Below, piece by piece: positions 1-6,952 of a stretch of 11,595 nucleotides of DNA. The notes below the pieces were generated by a model. It searched no databases, had not been told where the DNA came from, and saw nothing but the letters and a program-made list of their open reading frames with translations. Each line of letters begins with the position of its first letter. The stretch's first letter is position 1. The stretch lies in contig CAZMSZ010000245.1 of NCBI GenBank assembly GCA_964569055.1, positions 1 through 11,595 of the forward strand. Direction: 5' to 3'. Position numbers and translations under genes: made by a program. Origin of the DNA: JAWLGW01 sp964569055. Lineage in GTDB: Bacteria; Planctomycetota; J058.

Positions 1-56
1 AAGGCGCCGTCTGGACACGCCCCTTGGGGTGAAAGCATGAAACGTGTCTGGTTCGA

Positions 57-74
57 GCTCGGCAAGCGCCGAGC
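57..74 (-). terminator. Possible hairpin terminator after the tandem-kinase gene
   Basis: A perfect 7-bp GC-rich stem (GCTCGGC / GCCGAGC) with a 4-nt loop lies 3 bp beyond the stop codon of the kinase gene on the minus strand. No U-tract follows it, so it may be a transcript-end stabilising hairpin or a chance structure in GC-rich DNA rather than a canonical intrinsic terminator. The rest of positions 1-77 shows no gene that I can support. Confidence 0.3.
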
Positions 75-77
75 GCC

Positions 78-3000
78 CTACTTGCCCTCGAGCGCCTTCA
101 CGTCGAGCAGCCCCCGGACCTCGAGCGCGGCGATCCACACCTCCGCGCCCGTCACCAGCAGGCCGACGCGGCCGTCGAGGTCGCGCAGGGGGACCGGGGC
201 GGGCTTGGGCGTGTGGATCGTGGCGCCCGCGCGGTCGGCGAGCGTCCCGAGCAGGTTGCCGCGTCCCTGGCGGCCCGGCGCCACGCGGAACTGCAGCTCG
301 AGCACGCGGCGCGGCTGCACGTCGGGGAAGGGGACGGTGAGGAGCGGCTGCAGGCCGCTCGGCCCGCGCTTGACCGGGATCACGCCCCAGCTCACGCCGT
401 AGCCTTCGGGGCGCCGCTCGTCGAGCCCCGCCAGCAACACGACGCTCGCCTCGTCGCCGGGCGGAGCCGCGACCACGATTTCGGCGCGCAGCTCGAGGAC
501 CTGCAGCAGCGGGAGGTCGAGCGCCGCGATCACCGGCCGCGCGTCCGCCACGACGTGCACCCCGCGCACCCCGCTGACCGGCGTCGGCGCGAGCTCGCCC
601 AGCGCGCCCGAGAGGGCGCGCAGGTCCGCCGCGAGCGTGGGGTCGCCGCGGCGGTAGCGCAGGATCAGGCCGCCGCCCGGGAACAGCTGGCCGCCGCTGC
701 TCCAGCCCCGCAGCCGCGCCGAGAGCTCGGCGCGCGCCCGGGCGAGGTCCACGGGCGTGTCGCTGGCGAGCGCCTTGACCTCGCGCGCGTCGGCCTCGCG
801 CTGCTGCTCGATCCGCCCGCGGAGCTGGTCGACCGCGCCGCGATCGATCGCCCAGGCGGCGATCCTCTCCAGGCGGCGCGCGGCGAGGTCGAACTCCTTC
901 TGGGTGAGGAGCTGCTCGAGCTCCTCCGACTCGCGCCGGAGCCGGTCGCCCGCCGCGAGCAGCACCTCCGACTCGGCCCGCCGCACGGCCTCCTGCAGCT
1001 CGGGGGTGGTGGCGAGCTCGGGGGCGAGCGCGTCGTCGCGCGCGAGCGCGTCGGCGTAGCGCTCGACGCGCAGCAGGTCGCGCACCTCCAGCCGGTAGCG
1101 CTCGGCCGCCTGGGCCAGCTCCTGCGCGCGCCGCTCGCGGGCCGCCGCCAGCTCCTCGGGGGTGGGGCCGACCGGCTGGGGAACGTCGTTGGTGGCCACC
1201 GGTCGCTCGGGCTGGGCCGGCGGCTCGTCGTCGCCGCTCGACCCGCCGATCAACAGCGCGAGCACCACCACCAGCAGCCCCACCACGCCGCCGCCGATCG
1301 CGGCCAGCTGCACCGGCGTGGGCTTGAAGCCGCTCGCGCCGGCGGCCGCCTTGGGCTTGGCCGCGCGTCGCTCGAGGCGCGGCGCCTGGTGCTCGCCCGA
1401 GGCGGCGCGAATGTCGTGGTACAGCGCGCCGACCTCGTCCTGGGTCGCCTTGGCGCCCGGGACCCAGGAGGTCGGGCCCTCCTTACGGGCCTGCTTGATC
1501 CGGTCCTTGTCCCAGTTGGCCGCGGGCTTGGCGGCCACCTGCGAGTGCATACCCCACATCTCGGGCGAGACGTCCTCAGCGCTGGCGAGCGGGTCGAACT
1601 CCTCGACCGCGAGCGCCGAGCCAGCGGCGTCGTGCTCGCCGCTGGTCGAGACCTCCAGGCCCGCGCGCAGGGCGGCGCGCAGCTCGGCGATCGACGCGTA
1701 GCGCTTGGCCGGGTCCTTGGCGGTCATGCAGAGCAGCACGTCGGCGAGGGTGGGCGGGATCGCCACGCCGTCGGGGGGCGGGGGGAGCCGCTGCTTGAGG
1801 TGCGCCAGCAGCAGCGCCTTGGTGTCGGCGCCCGAGAAGGGCTGGCGGCCGCAGAGGAGCTCGTAGAACGTGATCCCGAGCGCGTAGATGTCGGCGCGCG
1901 CGTCGGGCTCGCGCCGCCGTTCCTGCACCACCTCGGGCGCCAGGTAGGCGGGGTGCCCGAAGTAGAGGCCGTCCTTCCCCAGCCCGGCGCCGAGGCAGGC
2001 GGCCTCGGCGTGCCCGAAGTCGGCCAGGCGCGCGATCGAGGCCTCGTCCTCCAGGAACACCTTCTCGGGGCGCACGTCCCCGTGGAACAGCCCGCGCGCG
2101 TGCGCCGCCTCGAGCGCGGCCGCGACGTCGGCCACCAGGGCGACCGCCTGGCGCAGCGGGCGGGGCCCCTCGGCGTCGAGCACGGCGCGCAGGGTCCTGC
2201 CCGCGACCAGCTCGCTGATCACCACGTCGCGCCCCGAGGCGCTCAGCACCTCCAGCGTGGCGACCACGTTGGGGTGCGTGAACCCGCGCGCCGTGCGCAG
2301 CTGACCCAGGAGGCGCTCCATCAACTCGGGGTGCTTGGCGAACTTGCGCGACAGGACCTTGATCGCGAGCGGGCCCTCGCGCCCCGCGACGGTCCCCTCG
2401 TAGGCGGTCCCCACGGGGCCCCGCCCCAGCTTGCGCCCGACCTCGACCCGGGCCTCCGCGGGGCCGCGGGCGCGACCGACGGCTTCGGCGTCGTCCGCCT
2501 CGGCCTCGGCCTCGAGCTGCGCGATCAGCTCGCGCGGGATCCGCGCCGAGACCGGGCCCGTCGGCGCCCCGATCGCCGAGGCCTGCAGGTCCGAGGGGCC
2601 GACCAGCGGCGCCTTCTGGATCCGGGTCTCGGTCCACTGCGGCACCTCGCCGGCCTGCGCCGAGGCTCCCTCCCAGTCGTCCTTGGTGACGGCCTCGACC
2701 GGCCCCTGACCGCTGGCGAGGCTGAGCAGGCGGAACGGCTTGCCCGCGCGCAGCCGCCGCAGCGCGCGCAGCATCGCGACCGCGTCGGTGACGCGCACGT
2801 CGTCGGTCTTGGCCGTCATGCGCAGGATCAAGCCGGCCGCGGCGGTGCTGAACGTGATCCCCTCGGGCGGCCGCGGGAGCGGCGCGTCGAGGTGCTGCTC
2901 GAGCACCTCGGGGACGTCGCCTTCGAACGGGACGTGGCCGCACAACAGCTCGTAGAACAGGATCCCGCAGGCGTAGAGGTCGGCGCCCGCGGTGGGCGCG

Positions 3001-3938
3001 CGGATGTCCTCCTGCAGCACCTCGGGGGCGAGGTAGGAGGGGTGGCCGAACGGGAGGCCGTACTGCCCGAACCCCTGCGCGAGGCAGGAGGCGCGCGCCA
3101 GGCCGAGGTCGGTGAGGGCCAGGCGCTCGCCGTCGTAGTAGACCTTGCGCGCGCGGAGGTCGCCGACGTGGAGCCCGCGCGCGTGGGCCGCCGCCACCGC
3201 CTCGAGCAGGCCGGCCATGAGCTCGGTCGCCTCGTCGGCGGGCAGCGGGCCGTGGGCGTCGAGGTGCTCCTCGAGCGTGCGCCCGCTGGCGCGCTCGAAC
3301 ACGACCACCGCGTGGCCGTGGGAGCGGCCCACCGCCAGGGTGGCCGCGACGCGCGGGTGGGTGAAGCCGACCCAGCCGCGCAGCTCGGCGAGGACCTGCT
3401 CGAGCAGCGCGGGGTGCTCGGCGAAGCGGCGGGAGAGGGTCTTGATCACCACCGGCGCGCCGTCGCTCTTGCGGCGCCCGGCGTAGCTCGAGCCGGCCGC
3501 GCCGTGGGCGATCAGCGGGCCGAGCTCGAAGTCCTCGAGCCCCTCGCCCTCCCGCGCGAGGTCGTAGTAGTCCGCGGCGGGCGGGGGCGCCCCCTCCGGA
3601 CGCGGCGGGGGCGGCGGGGCCGGCGGCGGCGCGCCGGGCACCGGCTCGCCCTCGCTCGAGACGTCGCGGTAGGCCGTCTGGTGGTCGACCGGGACGAGGA
3701 GCTCGCCCTGCGCCTGGAGCTCGCGGCTCACCGCGTGGTGGACCTGCTCGGCCTGGGGGCGGTCGACGAGGCCGAGCTCGAGCACGGCCTGCGCCGCGTT
3801 GAGGGCGCGCCCGCGCTGCGCCTCGCTCTCGATCGCCTCCAGGCAGCGCAGGGCGTCGGGGCGCGGGGCGAGCCCGCGGCTGACCACGTGCCGCAGGAAC
3901 AGGATGTCGTAGTTGGTGGCCAACGGCGACGGCTCCAC
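78..3938 (-). CDS. Membrane-anchored tandem Ser/Thr kinase-like receptor with periplasmic ConA-like domain
   Basis: 1286 residues. The order is: a helical N-terminal module (about 1-90) of a type seen at the start of planctomycete kinases; a proline-rich linker (about 102-120); kinase-like domain 1 (about 137-395); a linker; kinase-like domain 2 (about 498-762); a linker; one membrane segment (about 875-898); a charged, probably coiled-coil stretch (about 925-1060); and a beta-rich C-terminus (about 1080-1280) ending in a 'GRVGLLVTG..VWIAALEVRGL' segment typical of LamG/DUF1080-like ConA folds. Domain 2 has GRGPVG (505-510), K527, HGD (619-621), DFG (640-642) and APE (667-669), but Gln546 at the alphaC Glu position. 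Domain 1 keeps K166, alphaC E185, D260 and APE (304-306), but has VGD for HRD and DLG for DFG. Both have Lys (265, 626) where the Mg-binding Asn belongs, so catalysis is doubtful. The kinase domains should face the cytoplasm and the tail the periplasm. The GTG start has no strong ribosome binding site; TTG at codon 6 is an alternative. The sigma-54 activator gene lies 100 bp upstream. Confidence 0.9.
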   Translation of the reverse strand: MEPSPLATNYDILFLRHVVSRGLAPRPDALRCLEAIESEAQRGRALNAAQAVLELGLVDRPQAEQVHHAVSRELQAQGELLVPVDHQTAYRDVSSEGEPVPGAPPPAPPPPPRPEGAPPPAADYYDLAREGEGLEDFELGPLIAHGAAGSSYAGRRKSDGAPVVIKTLSRRFAEHPALLEQVLAELRGWVGFTHPRVAATLAVGRSHGHAVVVFERASGRTLEEHLDAHGPLPADEATELMAGLLEAVAAAHARGLHVGDLRARKVYYDGERLALTDLGLARASCLAQGFGQYGLPFGHPSYLAPEVLQEDIRAPTAGADLYACGILFYELLCGHVPFEGDVPEVLEQHLDAPLPRPPEGITFSTAAAGLILRMTAKTDDVRVTDAVAMLRALRRLRAGKPFRLLSLASGQGPVEAVTKDDWEGASAQAGEVPQWTETRIQKAPLVGPSDLQASAIGAPTGPVSARIPRELIAQLEAEAEADDAEAVGRARGPAEARVEVGRKLGRGPVGTAYEGTVAGREGPLAIKVLSRKFAKHPELMERLLGQLRTARGFTHPNVVATLEVLSASGRDVVISELVAGRTLRAVLDAEGPRPLRQAVALVADVAAALEAAHARGLFHGDVRPEKVFLEDEASIARLADFGHAEAACLGAGLGKDGLYFGHPAYLAPEVVQERRREPDARADIYALGITFYELLCGRQPFSGADTKALLLAHLKQRLPPPPDGVAIPPTLADVLLCMTAKDPAKRYASIAELRAALRAGLEVSTSGEHDAAGSALAVEEFDPLASAEDVSPEMWGMHSQVAAKPAANWDKDRIKQARKEGPTSWVPGAKATQDEVGALYHDIRAASGEHQAPRLERRAAKPKAAAGASGFKPTPVQLAAIGGGVVGLLVVVLALLIGGSSGDDEPPAQPERPVATNDVPQPVGPTPEELAAARERRAQELAQAAERYRLEVRDLLRVERYADALARDDALAPELATTPELQEAVRRAESEVLLAAGDRLRRESEELEQLLTQKEFDLAARRLERIAAWAIDRGAVDQLRGRIEQQREADAREVKALASDTPVDLARARAELSARLRGWSSGGQLFPGGGLILRYRRGDPTLAADLRALSGALGELAPTPVSGVRGVHVVADARPVIAALDLPLLQVLELRAEIVVAAPPGDEASVVLLAGLDERRPEGYGVSWGVIPVKRGPSGLQPLLTVPFPDVQPRRVLELQFRVAPGRQGRGNLLGTLADRAGATIHTPKPAPVPLRDLDGRVGLLVTGAEVWIAALEVRGLLDVKALEGK

Positions 3939-4038
3939 GAGGCTCGCCCGGCCTCGTCGCGACCAGTCTACGCCGCGGCCCCGTCGTCTGCAGCAGCGAG
4001 ACGCGAGGTCGCCGCCGCGCGCGGCTCCCCGGCCTGCG

Positions 4039-5517
4039 TCACTCGCGCAGCTTGCGCGCGAGCGTGTTGCGGCCGATCTCGAGCAGCCGGGCCGCCTGGC
4101 TCCGATTCCCGCCGCAGGCCGCGAGCACGTGCTCGACGTAGGCGCGCTCGACCTCGCGCAGCGGGCCGATCCGCGCCGTGAACAACGTCGGATCGGCGGG
4201 GCTCGCCGCGACCTCGGCGACCGGCGCGGCGCCCGAGCGCGGCCCGAGCGGGAGGTGGCTGGGCAGGACCTCCTCGCCCGGGCACAGCACCACGGCCGAC
4301 TCGATGCAGTGCTCGAGCTCGCGCACGTTCCCGGGCCAGGCGTGGGCGTGCAGCCGCGCGCGCGCCGCGAGAGACAGCCGCAGCTCGGGGCGGCCGTGGC
4401 GCGCGGTCAGCTCGAACACGAAGTGGTCGATCAGGCGGTCGAGGTCGGCGGGGCCGCGCGCGCGCAGGGGCGGGACCTCGATCTCGACCACCCGCAGCCG
4501 GTAGTAGAGGTCCTGCCGGAAGCGGCCCGCGGCCACCTCCGCCTCGAGGTCGCGGTGCGTGGCGCTCACGAACCGCAGGTCGACCTCCTGCGGCCGCGCG
4601 CCGCCCACCCGCAGGAAGGTGCGCTCCTGCACCAGGCGGAGCAGCTTGCCCTGCACGGTGAGCGGCAGCTCGCCCACCTCGTCGAGGAACAGGGTCCCGC
4701 CGGCGGCGGCCTGCACCTTGCCGTCGGCCGCGCGGTCGGCCCCGGTGAACGCGCCCTTCTCGTGGCCGAACAGCTCGTTCTCGATCAGCCCCGCCGGCAG
4801 CGCGGCGCAGTCCACCTTCACGAACGGGCCGTCGCGGCGGGGCGAGTTGTAGTGCACGGCCCGCGCGATCGCCTCCTTGCCCGAGCCGCTCTCGCCGCGC
4901 ACCAGCACCGTGGCGTCGGTGCGCGCCGCCCGGGCCGTGCGGTCGAACACGGCCTGCATGGCGGGCGAGTCGCCCACGATCCGGTTGAAGCGGAACGCGA
5001 GCGGGCGGCCGTGCTCGGGCCGGAGCTGCCCGGCCAGGCTGGTCCGCGCGAGCAGCGCGCCGACGTCCTCGGCGAGCGCGAGCAGGAGCCGCTCGTCGCC
5101 CGGATCGAACGTGCGGCCGCGCGACTTGTTGAGGAGCTGCAGCACCGCGATCACCGCCGCGCCGCCCGGGGCGCGCACCGGGGCCGCCAGCATGCTGCGG
5201 GTCGAGTAGCCGGTCTGCTCGTCGATCCGGGGCGCGAACCGGGGGTCGCTCGTGCCGCGAGGGACGTTGACCCGCTCGCCGGTCTCGGCCACCCAGCCCG
5301 CCACGCCCTCGCCGACCCGCAGGCGGATCTCGGGCAGCTCGGGGAGGTGCGCCACCTTGCTGACGAGCTCGCCGCGCGCGTGGTCGACGAGGTAGAGCGT
5401 GCCGCGGTCGGCCTCCAGCCGGCGGGCGACCTCGTCGATCGCCGCCTGCAGGAGCGCGTCGAGGTCGACCTGCCGCTCGGGCTTGAGGTCGCGCAGGGTG
5501 ATGAGGTGCTCGGCCAC
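4039..5517 (-). CDS. Sigma-54-dependent transcriptional activator (GAF-AAA+-Fis)
   Basis: 492 residues from the chosen GTG. It should activate sigma-54 promoters by ATP-driven remodelling of the closed RNA polymerase complex. A GAF sensor domain (about 19-158) is followed by an AAA+ domain with Walker A GESGSGKE (208-215), an intact GAFTGA sigma-54 contact loop (255-260), Walker B LFLDE (ending about 280), an arginine region YYRLR (about 338-342) and WPGNVREL (394-401). A C-terminal Fis-type helix-turn-helix (about 469-490, GGNRSQAARLLEIGRNTL) binds DNA. There is no receiver domain, so control is likely through ligand or redox sensing by the GAF domain, or through a partner protein. The start at 5517 is preferred because GGAGGG lies just upstream; a GTG at 5553 would add 12 residues but has no ribosome binding site. 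The gene lies between a lipoprotein gene (57 bp upstream) and the tandem-kinase gene (100 bp downstream). The family call is near certain; the targets are unknown. Confidence 0.95.
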   Translation of the reverse strand: MAEHLITLRDLKPERQVDLDALLQAAIDEVARRLEADRGTLYLVDHARGELVSKVAHLPELPEIRLRVGEGVAGWVAETGERVNVPRGTSDPRFAPRIDEQTGYSTRSMLAAPVRAPGGAAVIAVLQLLNKSRGRTFDPGDERLLLALAEDVGALLARTSLAGQLRPEHGRPLAFRFNRIVGDSPAMQAVFDRTARAARTDATVLVRGESGSGKEAIARAVHYNSPRRDGPFVKVDCAALPAGLIENELFGHEKGAFTGADRAADGKVQAAAGGTLFLDEVGELPLTVQGKLLRLVQERTFLRVGGARPQEVDLRFVSATHRDLEAEVAAGRFRQDLYYRLRVVEIEVPPLRARGPADLDRLIDHFVFELTARHGRPELRLSLAARARLHAHAWPGNVRELEHCIESAVVLCPGEEVLPSHLPLGPRSGAAPVAEVAASPADPTLFTARIGPLREVERAYVEHVLAACGGNRSQAARLLEIGRNTLARKLRE

Positions 5518-5520
5518 GGG

Positions 5521-5526
5521 CCCTCC
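5521..5526 (-). promoter_or_regulatory. Shine-Dalgarno GGAGGG deciding the sigma-54 activator start
   Basis: GGAGGG on the minus strand lies 3 nt before the GTG at 5517 (4 nt counting from GGAGG). It lies inside the longer open frame that would begin with GTG at 5553, which has no such site. This favours the shorter protein, although the spacing is on the tight side. Confidence 0.5.
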
Positions 5527-5574
5527 GCGCCCGAGGCTACTCCACACGGCCACCGCCCGGCGAGGGCGGACGGC

Positions 5575-6108
5575 TCAGCGCGGGAGCTCGACCCGCTGGC
5601 CGCGGAAGGTGAACGCGGCCAGCTCGTCGTGGCCTGACTCGCCGCCGACGTGGGCCCAGATCTCGATCTCGCCGGGCACGTTCGCCGGGAGGTGGGTCGG
5701 CTGGCCGGTGTGCTCCTGGCGCTGCCAGGTGGCGCGCGCCGGCCCGACCGCCGTCACGCTCGCGTCGTAGACCTCGCCGCTGGCGCCGATCAGCGTGAAC
5801 GCCTCGCTCAGCGTCGAGAGCAACAGCGGCTCGGGGCTGCGGACCTCGGCGCGCACGCGCCCCACCCAGCCCTTGGTCTCGATCACCGTGGACTGCTCCA
5901 CGAGGAACACCTTGCGGACGCGGAGCTCCACCCCGCCGCTCTGGATCGACGCGTCGGGAGCCGGGCGGGGGTGCTCGGTCTTGTAAGTCTTCCAGGCGAC
6001 GCCGCTCCCCTTGCCCGAGCCCGTGACCCGGCACCCGGCGGGCAGGAGGCAGCCGGTCAGGCAGGCGATCACCAGCGCCGCGCGGCGCGACGACGAACGG
6101 GCGTGCAT
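5575..6108 (-). CDS. Putative lipoprotein of unknown function
   Basis: 177 residues from the ATG that abuts the N gap. The N-terminus has a basic n-region (HARSSSRR) and a hydrophobic stretch, then lipobox candidates LTGC (Cys20, the better match) and PAGC (Cys26). The mature part is about 150 residues, beta-rich, with alternating hydrophobic strands (GVELRVRKVFLV, EIEIWAHVGG, AAFTFRGQRVEL). The pattern recalls small extracellular Ig-like lipoproteins such as DUF4352, but this is only a resemblance. No catalytic motif is visible. If the 55-bp overlap across the N gap is collapsed, the reading frame extends upstream to an alternative ATG (MIERM...), seen intact at 6275 in the other contig. The gene sits between a small unknown gene and the sigma-54 activator. 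It may be an envelope component of the same signalling unit, which is inference from position only. Confidence 0.8.
   Translation of the reverse strand: MHARSSSRRAALVIACLTGCLLPAGCRVTGSGKGSGVAWKTYKTEHPRPAPDASIQSGGVELRVRKVFLVEQSTVIETKGWVGRVRAEVRSPEPLLLSTLSEAFTLIGASGEVYDASVTAVGPARATWQRQEHTGQPTHLPANVPGEIEIWAHVGGESGHDELAAFTFRGQRVELPR
6054..6108. repeat. 55-bp direct repeat, left copy (contig end)
   Basis: This block is identical to 6209-6263 and ends exactly where the Ns begin. It encodes the N-terminus of the lipoprotein on the minus strand. An exact repeat whose two copies directly flank a fixed 100-N gap is the signature of two contigs that overlap but were joined by a scaffolder instead of being merged. 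Confidence 0.95.
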
Positions 6109-6208
6109 NNNNNNNNNNNNNNNNNNNNNNNNNNNNNNNNNNNNNNNNNNNNNNNNNNNNNNNNNNNNNNNNNNNNNNNNNNNNNNNNNNNNNNNNNNNN
6201 NNNNNNNN
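6109..6208. other. Assembly gap of 100 Ns, probably spurious
   Basis: Exactly 100 unknown bases, a conventional placeholder length. Because the flanking 55-bp sequences are identical, the likely true arrangement is a single copy with no missing DNA, and the window would be 155 bp shorter. A genuine tandem duplication with unknown sequence between the copies cannot be excluded from the sequence alone. Confidence 0.95.
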
Positions 6209-6263
6209 CGGTCAGGCAGGCGATCACCAGCGCCGCGCGGCGCGACGACGAACGGGCGTGCAT
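6209..6263. repeat. 55-bp direct repeat, right copy (contig start)
   Basis: This copy is identical to 6054-6108 and begins at the first base after the Ns. Beyond its right end the sequence continues into the upstream region of the lipoprotein gene, as expected if the two copies are one locus. Confidence 0.95.
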
Positions 6264-6275
6264 GCGCTCGATCAT
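6209..6275 (-). CDS. Duplicated 5' end of the lipoprotein gene (partial)
   Basis: Minus-strand fragment starting at ATG 6275 (MIERM, then the same HARSSSRRAALVIACL N-terminus as the lipoprotein) and running into the N gap. An internal ATG at 6263 corresponds to the start used in the left copy. It is most likely the same gene, not a second one; merging the contigs gives a lipoprotein of 177 or 181 residues. The start codon lies 41 bp downstream of the stop codon of the preceding gene. Confidence 0.6.
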
Positions 6276-6316
6276 GACCCCGCCCGCGAGCGGAGGCAAC
6301 CCGCTCACCGGGCGCG

Positions 6317-6880
6317 TCAGCGCGGGTCGAGGGCCCAGCGCAGCAGGTCCCCGCGGATCGCGGACAGCAGCTCGCGCTCGGGCGCGAGCGTCGCGAGCGG
6401 GCGCAGGGCGAGCGAGGCGGCGCGGGCGCCCTGTTCGGGCTCCTCGGCCACGGCGGCCCACACCAGGCAGGCGAGCGCGCCCACCTCGAGCCCGCCGCCT
6501 CGCAGGCCCCCGTGGGCGCGCTGCACGACCCCGAGGTGCGCGGGGCAGGGGCAGTCGACCCAGTCGCCGAGGGCGCCCAGGCAGCGGGCGAAGCGCTTGC
6601 TCCCGGGCAGCGCGGTGGCGGGGCCCACCGCCGCGCGGCAGGCGACCGCGCCCGCCCGCACCGCGACCTCGCGCCCCCAGCGGGCCAGGCCGGCCACGAA
6701 CGGCTCGGCGGCGGCGGGGCCGACCTCCCCCGGGCCGTGGCCGCAGTAGCTCGTCAAGGCGAGCCGCTCGGCGCCGAGCGTGCCCGCCCGCACGCGGGCG
6801 CGCAGGTAGGCCGCCTCGGCCGCGGGGGAGCGGGTGGATTGCCAGGCCCGCTCGAGTCGTCGTAGGCAGGAGTCGCTCAT
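6317..6880 (-). CDS. Conserved small protein of unknown function
   Basis: 187 residues from an ATG with no clear ribosome binding site. The N-terminal pattern LRRLERAW....SPAAEAAYLRARVRAG.L..ERL (about 6-40), followed by a 'Y.GH' motif, is one I associate with short uncharacterised proteins in Planctomycetota and Myxococcota. A later segment, GLARWGREVAVRAGAVACRAA (64-84), fits the same family. It is alpha-helical and alanine-rich, and has no signal peptide or membrane segment. Several cysteines (5, 46, 81, 100, 110, 112, 138) include a C-P-C, but I see no known metal-site spacing. It lies 72 bp after the methyltransferase gene and 41 bp before the lipoprotein gene, so it could be the first gene of a lipoprotein-activator-kinase operon. 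No function can be assigned. Confidence 0.8.
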   Translation of the reverse strand: MSDSCLRRLERAWQSTRSPAAEAAYLRARVRAGTLGAERLALTSYCGHGPGEVGPAAAEPFVAGLARWGREVAVRAGAVACRAAVGPATALPGSKRFARCLGALGDWVDCPCPAHLGVVQRAHGGLRGGGLEVGALACLVWAAVAEEPEQGARAASLALRPLATLAPERELLSAIRGDLLRWALDPR

Positions 6881-6952
6881 GGGCGTTCGGGTTCTAACCG
6901 GGCGCCGGCGACGCGCAAGCGCGAGGGCAAGGCCGAGGGAGGGCGAAGCCCC

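Noticed and set aside
1..60. tRNA-like GGTTCGA segment at 51-57
   Set aside because: It resembles a T-loop, but there is no matching acceptor stem, D-arm or anticodon arm around it.
37..402. Possible plus-strand gene starting at ATG 37
   Set aside because: Almost all of it lies antisense to the C-terminus of the kinase-like receptor and has a Ser/Arg/Pro-rich shadow composition.
213..4181. A 1322-codon open frame on the plus strand opposite the kinase gene
   Set aside because: Low-complexity Arg/Ala/Gly/Leu-rich translation with no domain; it is the antisense shadow expected when the real gene has strong G/C bias at third positions. The same holds for the plus-strand frames 3913-5637 and 8032-9417 and the minus-strand frame running from 9571 over the protease-like gene.
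6054..6263. Mobile element or attachment-site duplication around the N gap
   Set aside because: The 55-bp copies border the Ns exactly and fall inside a coding start; assembly overlap explains them without a mobile element.
6912..6952. Terminator between the methyltransferase gene and the 187-residue protein gene
   Set aside because: Only short GC-rich inverted repeats with 2-3 nt loops (CGCGC-AA-GCGCG, GGGC-GAA-GCCC) and no U-tract; such structures are expected by chance at this GC content.
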